A stretch of 34,894 bases of DNA from Terriglobia bacterium (lineage in GTDB: Bacteria; Acidobacteriota; Terriglobia; Acidiferrales; UBA7541): NCBI GenBank assembly GCA_020073605.1, contig JAIQEW010000024.1:1-34894 (forward strand). Direction: 5' to 3'. A program made the position numbers and the translations under genes. Below, piece after piece: positions 31,164-34,894 of the stretch. How positions within the stretch are numbered: the stretch's first letter is position 1; each line of letters opens with the position of its first letter. The notes beneath the pieces were generated by a model that saw only the letters and a list, made by a program, of their open reading frames with translations, had not been told where the DNA came from and ran no database searches.

Positions 31164-31685
31164 ATGAATGCATGGCCCACCTGGCGTCAATTCTGGAAGC
31201 ACATCACTTTGACGCGCGCGCAGTGCGCGCTGAACGACGAGGTCACGCGCCAGCGTGCCGAAATCGCTCGACTGCGCGCGGAAAATCGCGCGCTGCTCAA
31301 TTCGATTCTTGGCATCGCGGGCGTCCCGCCGATTCCGGTGACCGAGGCCGGAGATGGTGTCGTGGCACAGACACTCCTGTCTGTGCCCAGCGCAGATGCT
31401 TGGCGAGATGCTGCTCATGCGTCACCTACGCCGGCCAGCGATCCTGGGCCGGTAGGGGCGTCCGCCGCGGCGGACACCCCTACGGAAGCGTCGGTTAATG
31501 GCCCAGCATCCTCAAGCATGTTTGCCGGGCGTAGCAGTGCTACGCCCCTACAAAATCAACGGCATCGCGCGGCGAACGCAAACGGCGCCCGGATCGCCGC
31601 GCCTTTGCGCCGGCGGTCGTGGCATCAGATCAACCGCATGCTGGAATTTGAATCAGCGAAGAAGGCCGTAACTAGTGATTCGTGA
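31164..31685 (+). CDS. Coiled-coil protein with a repeat-encoded central insert
   Basis: 173 aa. The first 50 residues are protein-like: TWRQFWKHITLTRAQCALND, then a heptad helix EVTRQRAEIARLRAENRALL. Residues about 67-130 come from repeats: VVAQTLLSVPS from the GCACAGACA palindrome (31364-31387), GASAAADTPT from 31452-31483 and AGRSSATPLQ from 31527-31551. The last 30 residues (LRRRSWHQINRMLEFESAKK) again look natural. The three repeats form one composite insert that keeps the frame. The family is unknown; a phage scaffold- or tail-type accessory is possible. Confidence 0.55.
   Translation: MNAWPTWRQFWKHITLTRAQCALNDEVTRQRAEIARLRAENRALLNSILGIAGVPPIPVTEAGDGVVAQTLLSVPSADAWRDAAHASPTPASDPGPVGASAAADTPTEASVNGPASSSMFAGRSSATPLQNQRHRAANANGARIAAPLRRRSWHQINRMLEFESAKKAVTSDS
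31364..31387 (-). repeat. GCACAGACA-type palindrome, inverted, with ATGCTTGGC tail
   Basis: GGCACAGACA, CTCC, TGTCTGTGCC, followed by CAGCGCAGATGCTTGGCGA. The tail is shared with the GTAGGGGC palindromes, tying the two families together. In frame within the coiled-coil gene. Confidence 0.85.
31452..31483 (+). repeat. Palindrome with core GTCCGCCGCGGCGGAC, copy 2
   Basis: GTAGGGGC, GTCCGCCGCGGCGGAC, ACCCCTAC. In frame within the coiled-coil gene; same core as 23110-23140. Confidence 0.85.
31527..31551 (-). repeat. Palindrome with core TAGCAGTGCTA, inverted, with tail
   Basis: GGGCG, TAGCAGTGCTA, CGCCCCTAC, preceded by CAAGCATGTTTGCC: the exact inverse of the 17570-17594 element and its tail. 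It closes the composite insert opened at 31452. Confidence 0.85.
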
Positions 31686-31760
31686 TTAGTGATTCGTGAA
31701 AAACCGCCATCGAAGACCTCCACTCTCGCGGCGTGCCACGAATTACGAGTCACAAGTCAC
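31675..31760. repeat. Inverted pair of NNNTCAC heptad arrays
   Basis: Leftward units GTGATTC, GTGATTA, GTGATTC, GTGA (31675-31698) face rightward units GAATTAC, GAGTCAC, AAGTCAC (31740-31760) across about 40 bases. The left array overlaps the end of the coiled-coil gene, whose stop lies inside it. Confidence 0.75.
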
Positions 31761-31803
31761 CCTCCTACGCGCTTCGGCGGGCAGGCGAGTCACGTATTTT
31801 CTA

Positions 31804-31831
31804 GCCCCTCACCCCTCGTCCTTCGCCCCTA
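31804..31831 (+). repeat. Heptanucleotide tandem repeat (NNNCCTC family)
   Basis: Units GCCCCTC, ACCCCTC, GTCCTTC, GCCCCTA; the next ATG is 12 bases downstream. The final unit GCCCCTA is the same as at 27819-27825. Confidence 0.85.
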
Positions 31832-31843
31832 ATCCGCCGCCTC

Positions 31844-32803
31844 ATGATCTACAATGTCGGACCAGAGGCACGCGCCGACTTGGGATCCTCGAATACTCCC
31901 GGCAGCGAATCGTCGCAAGCGCAGCACGAGACGCGCCGCGTCAAGTACCGGCACAGGCGCCGAGGCGTTCGCATGCCGGCGTACGCGCGCTGGGCGATTC
32001 CCATTCTCCTGGCTCTGCTGCTCGTCACGCTCGCGTGGCGCGGCATTCGCTGGACGCTGCATCCCGCCCGCCAGCAGCCTTACGTGCAAGCCACTCCCGG
32101 CGCTGCGCCTCCAATCCCGTGGCAGCGCGATTTCATGGATTCGCTCGACGAGGCTGCGCGCGAGGGCGGGGCAGGGAATTTCACCGCGGCGGAGATCGTG
32201 GTGGACCGCGCGGAGTCGATCCTCACGGCCGCGCGAATTCAGTCCGCCGCCGGGGAGCCGGAGTTCTTCCGCGCGGCGCTCGCAGGGCTTGACCTCGTGA
32301 CGCAGCAGCGCCCGGACGATGCGCGGCTGCTCGATCACGTCACGCTGGCGCGCGTCTCGCTCGCCGAGCTGCGATCTTCGATGAACGTGGCGCCGGATGT
32401 CAGCAACCCGGTTTCGCTCACTTCGCCTCGCGAGCTCGCTGCCGATTTCACGCTCGACCCGGCGAAGCTCCGCAGCAATTCTCTCGACGCGACGCTGATG
32501 CCCGGCACGGCGGAAATCCTGCTACCGCCGGCGTCGCGGTCCTTCGCGGACCATGTGCGCGTCGAGAACCTCACCATCACGGGCGCGGCGCAAACGCTCG
32601 ACGGCATTCGCTGGCGCAACGTGACGTTCGTCGGCACTCGCCTGCGCTACGAAGGCGGTGAGCTCGACCTGCAAAACGTGCGCTGCGTGCGCTGCCGCTT
32701 CGGCTTTCCGTCCGACGACCGCGGCGCCCGCCTCGCGAACGCCCTCGCCCTCGGCCAGTCCTCCATCACCCTCGAAGCCCCGCCGCCCGCCCCGGCTCCG
32801 TAG
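31844..32803 (+). CDS. Single-pass membrane protein of unknown function
   Basis: 319 aa from ATG 31844; an ATG at 31973 just before the helix is an alternative. A basic N-terminus (KYRHRRRGVRM) leads into one transmembrane helix (RWAIPILLALLLVTLAW), so the remainder would lie outside the cytoplasm. That part has a helical domain (QRDFMDSLDEAAREGGAG, then LDLVTQQRPDDARLLDHVTL) and a beta-rich end (VRVENLTITGAAQTLDGIRW, then LRYEGGELDLQNVRCVRC). The beta end resembles pentapeptide- or helix-type adhesion modules, but I cannot assign a family. Its TAG stop is provided by the palindrome at 32800-32824. Confidence 0.6.
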   Translation: MIYNVGPEARADLGSSNTPGSESSQAQHETRRVKYRHRRRGVRMPAYARWAIPILLALLLVTLAWRGIRWTLHPARQQPYVQATPGAAPPIPWQRDFMDSLDEAAREGGAGNFTAAEIVVDRAESILTAARIQSAAGEPEFFRAALAGLDLVTQQRPDDARLLDHVTLARVSLAELRSSMNVAPDVSNPVSLTSPRELAADFTLDPAKLRSNSLDATLMPGTAEILLPPASRSFADHVRVENLTITGAAQTLDGIRWRNVTFVGTRLRYEGGELDLQNVRCVRCRFGFPSDDRGARLANALALGQSSITLEAPPPAPAP

Positions 32804-32824
32804 GGGCGCAGCACTGCTGCGCCC
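32800..32824 (+). repeat. Palindrome with core CAGCACTGCTG
   Basis: GTAGGGGCG, CAGCACTGCTG, CGCCC, with the tail GGTGAATGTGCGTGGC (a diverged form of the shared tail). The TAG at 32801-32803 ends the upstream gene. Confidence 0.85.
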
Positions 32825-32864
32825 GGTGAATGTGCGTGGCGTGATTTCGACTATCACAGGATGG

Positions 32865-32965
32865 TTTCGTAGCGGCGGCCTTTCCCGTGCTTTGGGTCCC
32901 GACGGTTTGCATCGGGAAGGCCGGCGCTTTTGAACTGCGCTCACCTAAAGGTGGCCGCTACGAAA
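32865..32965. repeat. 101-bp element with 12-bp perfect terminal inverted repeats
   Basis: Ends TTTCGTAGCGGC (32865-32876) and GCCGCTACGAAA (32954-32965). The same 12-mer stands alone at 26431-26442. Internal GGCCTTTCCCG and CGGGAAGGCC can also pair. MITE-like but without any transposase in the window. Confidence 0.75.
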
Positions 32966-33015
32966 ACTCTTCCCGCAGCCGATTGCCCCGGCGACATTCC
33001 ACCAGCGAGAAACGA

Positions 33016-34695
33016 ATGCCCACACAGACACGAATTCCGAATGCGAATCCTGCGATCGTCCCGGTTGAAGGCCAACAGCAGGTCCCTCGTCGGCCACAAG
33101 ACGGCCTCGCTCGGGATGACAACGAGGCTGGCGCGGCCTCGAACGTGACGGCGAATCCTTACGGCGCGAACAACGAGCAATTGCCAGACCGCCTGCAAGA
33201 GGCGTTGCGCCGGCTCGTCCACCAATTCTCGACCGAATCGGAATCCTCGCGCCGCCAGGAAATCCGTCGCATCAAGCAGGCGCACCAATTCTGGCGCGGC
33301 CTGCAATACCTCTGGTGGAGCGAGCGCGACCAGAACTGGCACCTCCCCTTCGAGCAGAAGCTAGCCGGCGGCAGCTCCGTCGAGGGCATGCCGCGCTACG
33401 AATTCGTCACCAATATTTATCAGGCGTTCGGCCTCTCGCTCGTCTCCGTGCTCTCGCAGGACGTGCCGCGCGTGCGCTTTTTCCCCACGTCCGCGCAGGC
33501 CGAAGAGGACGTCGCCGCGGCGAAGGCCGCGACCGAAGTCGCCGGCCTCGTCGAGCGCAATAATCGCATCGGGAACCTGATCGTCGATGAAGCGTTCAAT
33601 CTCTGGACCGGCGGCAAGGTCGGCGCGTACGTGCGCTTCGTCGTCGATGGGCAGCGCTTCGGATTTCATCCCGAAACGGAGATCGCCGCGCGGGAGATCA
33701 AGCTCGGCGCGGACATGTACGTTTGCCCCGACTGCGGGATGGAGTCTCCCATAGGGGCGCAGCATGCTGCGCCCGGTGCACCTTCACCACGAGTCAGCCA
33801 CGAGCAAAGCGTCAAGGCCGGTGAGTCATCGACAAGTGGCAAGACCTCGCCAAGTACGTCTGCCGGGCGCAGCAGTGCTGCGCCCCTACCAATGCAATGC
33901 CCCCAATGCGGCGCGCTCCTCACCGAGGAACACTTCATCGCCGCCGAGACAGTCACTGTACCGACGACCGAGACGCGCCTGCGCGTGCCCAACGGACAGG
34001 AAGTGATCACCATCGTCGGCGGCCTCGAATTGAAAACTCCTCCGTGGGCCAACGAGATGCACGAATATCCGTACATCCAGTGGAACATGGAGGTCCACCA
34101 GGCGCGGCTGCGCGCGGCGTATCCGCACGCGGCGGACAAAATCGGCTCGCCGGTCGCCGGCGGCTCACAGGGGTACGAGCGTCTGGCGCGGCTCGCGCAG
34201 TCGCAGGGCGGTCCGGTCACCGAAGGTGGCGACTTCAATCCCAATCTCATCACCTTCCAGCGGACGTGGCTGCGCCCGTGGGCATTCTTCTCGCTCGACG
34301 ACAAGTCCCTGCGCGACGAGTTGCTACAGCTTTTCCCCGACGGCGCTTACGTCGCGTTCGCGGGTGACGCGTACTGCGAGTCGCGCAACGAAAATATGGA
34401 CGACCACTGGCGCGTCCTCCACGCGCTGCCCGGCGACGGCTCGAGCGGCCGCCCCGCGCTCGGCGATTCGCTGATCAGCGTGCAGGAGCGTTTTAATACG
34501 CTCTCGAATCTGCAAATCGAAACGTACGAATACGGCATTCCGCCGATTTACGCCGATAGCGAGGTCCTCGACTTCGACGCGCTGCAAAATCAGACCGCCG
34601 AGCCCGGCGCGCACTATCCCGCGCGCGCGAAGCCCGGACAATCGCTCGCGGCGGGATTTTTTCAGCCCGAGCCCGCGCAAGTGCCTCAAGCATGA
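33016..34695 (+). CDS. Portal-like phage protein, truncated at its 3' end
   Basis: 559 aa from ATG 33016; upstream frame is repeat DNA. The N-terminal third has helical, P22-type portal character (RRQEIRRIKQAHQFWRGLQY, then WWSERDQNWHLPFEQKLAGG, YEFVTNIYQAFGLSLVSVLS, and VPRVRFFPTSAQAEEDVAAA). A zinc ribbon is split by a repeat-encoded insert: CPDCG (C237, C240) and CPQCG (C295, C298). A second repeat peptide (QQVPRRPQDGLARDDNEAG) lies near residue 22-40. The distal part includes LQLFPDGAYVAFAGDAYCES and a final QTAEPGAHYPARAKPGQSLA. Portals usually run longer; the frame stops at 34695 where an unrelated gene fragment begins, so the 3' end is probably lost. Confidence 0.65.
   Translation: MPTQTRIPNANPAIVPVEGQQQVPRRPQDGLARDDNEAGAASNVTANPYGANNEQLPDRLQEALRRLVHQFSTESESSRRQEIRRIKQAHQFWRGLQYLWWSERDQNWHLPFEQKLAGGSSVEGMPRYEFVTNIYQAFGLSLVSVLSQDVPRVRFFPTSAQAEEDVAAAKAATEVAGLVERNNRIGNLIVDEAFNLWTGGKVGAYVRFVVDGQRFGFHPETEIAAREIKLGADMYVCPDCGMESPIGAQHAAPGAPSPRVSHEQSVKAGESSTSGKTSPSTSAGRSSAAPLPMQCPQCGALLTEEHFIAAETVTVPTTETRLRVPNGQEVITIVGGLELKTPPWANEMHEYPYIQWNMEVHQARLRAAYPHAADKIGSPVAGGSQGYERLARLAQSQGGPVTEGGDFNPNLITFQRTWLRPWAFFSLDDKSLRDELLQLFPDGAYVAFAGDAYCESRNENMDDHWRVLHALPGDGSSGRPALGDSLISVQERFNTLSNLQIETYEYGIPPIYADSEVLDFDALQNQTAEPGAHYPARAKPGQSLAAGFFQPEPAQVPQA
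33751..33774 (+). repeat. Palindrome with core CAGCATGCTG, in the portal frame
   Basis: ATAGGGGCG, CAGCATGCTG, CGCCC. First half of a unit lying between the two Cys pairs of the portal zinc ribbon. Confidence 0.85.
33865..33889 (-). repeat. Palindrome with core CAGCAGTGCTG, inverted, in the portal frame
   Basis: GGGCG, CAGCAGTGCTG, CGCCCCTAC. With 33751-33774 it forms an inverted pair flanking about 90 bp, like terminal inverted repeats. Confidence 0.85.
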
Positions 34696-34696
34696 C

Positions 34697-34894
34697 CAGG
34701 CGAGAGTTAGCTCCCGTGTTCCCGCCCTGATAGGCAATGACGCCATTGAAGGAACTGGAGAACACTCCCCGCCAGGGAAGTTCGTCGTATTGGATTTGCT
34801 CGGCGATGGGGAAGGGTTGACCTTGGATCTCCAGTCGCTCCTCGTCAAAGGGCTGAGCCATCAGCATGCGGTCGCGCACAAATAAAATGTGCCC
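34697..34894 (-). pseudogene. Fragment of a kinase/TolB-type beta-propeller gene
   Basis: From the right edge the leftward frame reads HILFVRDRMLMAQPFDEERL, EIQGQPFPIAEQIQYDELPW and GVIAYQGGNTGANSRLV. I recognise this as a segment of the WD40/TolB-like propeller found in acidobacterial Ser/Thr kinase-propeller proteins. Its natural continuation (aromatic-Asp-Arg after RLV) is absent: the frame runs into antisense portal DNA from about 34696 and stops at 34493. The upstream part lies beyond the window. It is therefore broken at its 3' side by a rearrangement or by a misassembly. Confidence 0.65.

Noticed and set aside
13282..33889. Insertion sequences as the source of the repeats
   Set aside because: No transposase or integrase reading frame was found in the window; elements are far too short to be autonomous.
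1..34894. tRNA or rRNA genes
   Set aside because: No cloverleaf with the GTTCGAATC-type T-loop and no conserved rRNA segments were noticed on either strand; a covariance-model scan would be decisive.

Overview
The window is GC-rich bacterial DNA, most likely from an uncultured soil-type member of the Acidobacteriota. This rests on gene character: an acidobacterial-looking kinase/TolB-propeller fragment at the right edge, a DUF2934/Hsp20-like protein, a secreted 'FSGTW' protein, many orphan sensor proteins, and very abundant palindromic intergenic repeats. It is an inference from recognised families, not a taxonomic result. I see no rRNA, tRNA, CRISPR array or transposase.

Left part (1-8.2 kb): a secreted TPR protein cut by the window edge; a leftward three-gene unit (frameshifted membrane protein, ComEC-like metallo-beta-lactamase-fold hydrolase, membrane-anchored unknown); a HigBA-type toxin-antitoxin pair; a secreted double-VOC protein; a YpdA-like flavoprotein; an orphan NuoI-type 2[4Fe-4S] ferredoxin.

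Phage-like part I (about 8.6-13.2 kb): a decayed tandem array of about 190-bp units, then a divergent pair of transcription units resembling an early or replication module (zinc-ribbon protein, winged-helix replication-type protein, two unknowns).

Core-like part (13.6-26.3 kb): zinc-ribbon proteins, a PilZ-receiver protein with a degenerate receiver, a small island of three hypothetical genes with overlapping ends, an LLM flavin oxidoreductase, a cold-shock protein with a small Tudor-like partner, a LuxR-type response regulator with a four-PAS histidine kinase, a pseudo-receiver, a DUF2934/Hsp20-like protein, Lgt, a DUF2569 membrane protein and a Gly/Phe-rich secreted protein.

Phage-like part II (26.9-34.7 kb): a candidate small terminase subunit, a TerL-like large terminase, small membrane and coiled-coil proteins and a portal-like protein. 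The two phage-like blocks are separated by about 13 kb of ordinary genes and lack any capsid, tail, lysis or integrase gene, so they look like dispersed remnants. The portal reading frame ends at an abrupt junction with an opposite-strand propeller-gene fragment at about 34.69 kb.

The most striking signal is the repeat system. Short palindromes share fixed outer arms (GTAGGGGC...GCCCCTAC) but carry interchangeable palindromic cores. Several share a tail containing ATGCTTGGC, and they usually occur as pairs bracketing 40-200 bp. They sit between genes, supply stop codons to two genes, and lie in frame inside TerL, the portal and a coiled-coil gene without breaking the reading frames. Two families of 7-nt tandem repeats (NNNTCAC and NNNCCTC) occupy other gaps, often just upstream of start codons.
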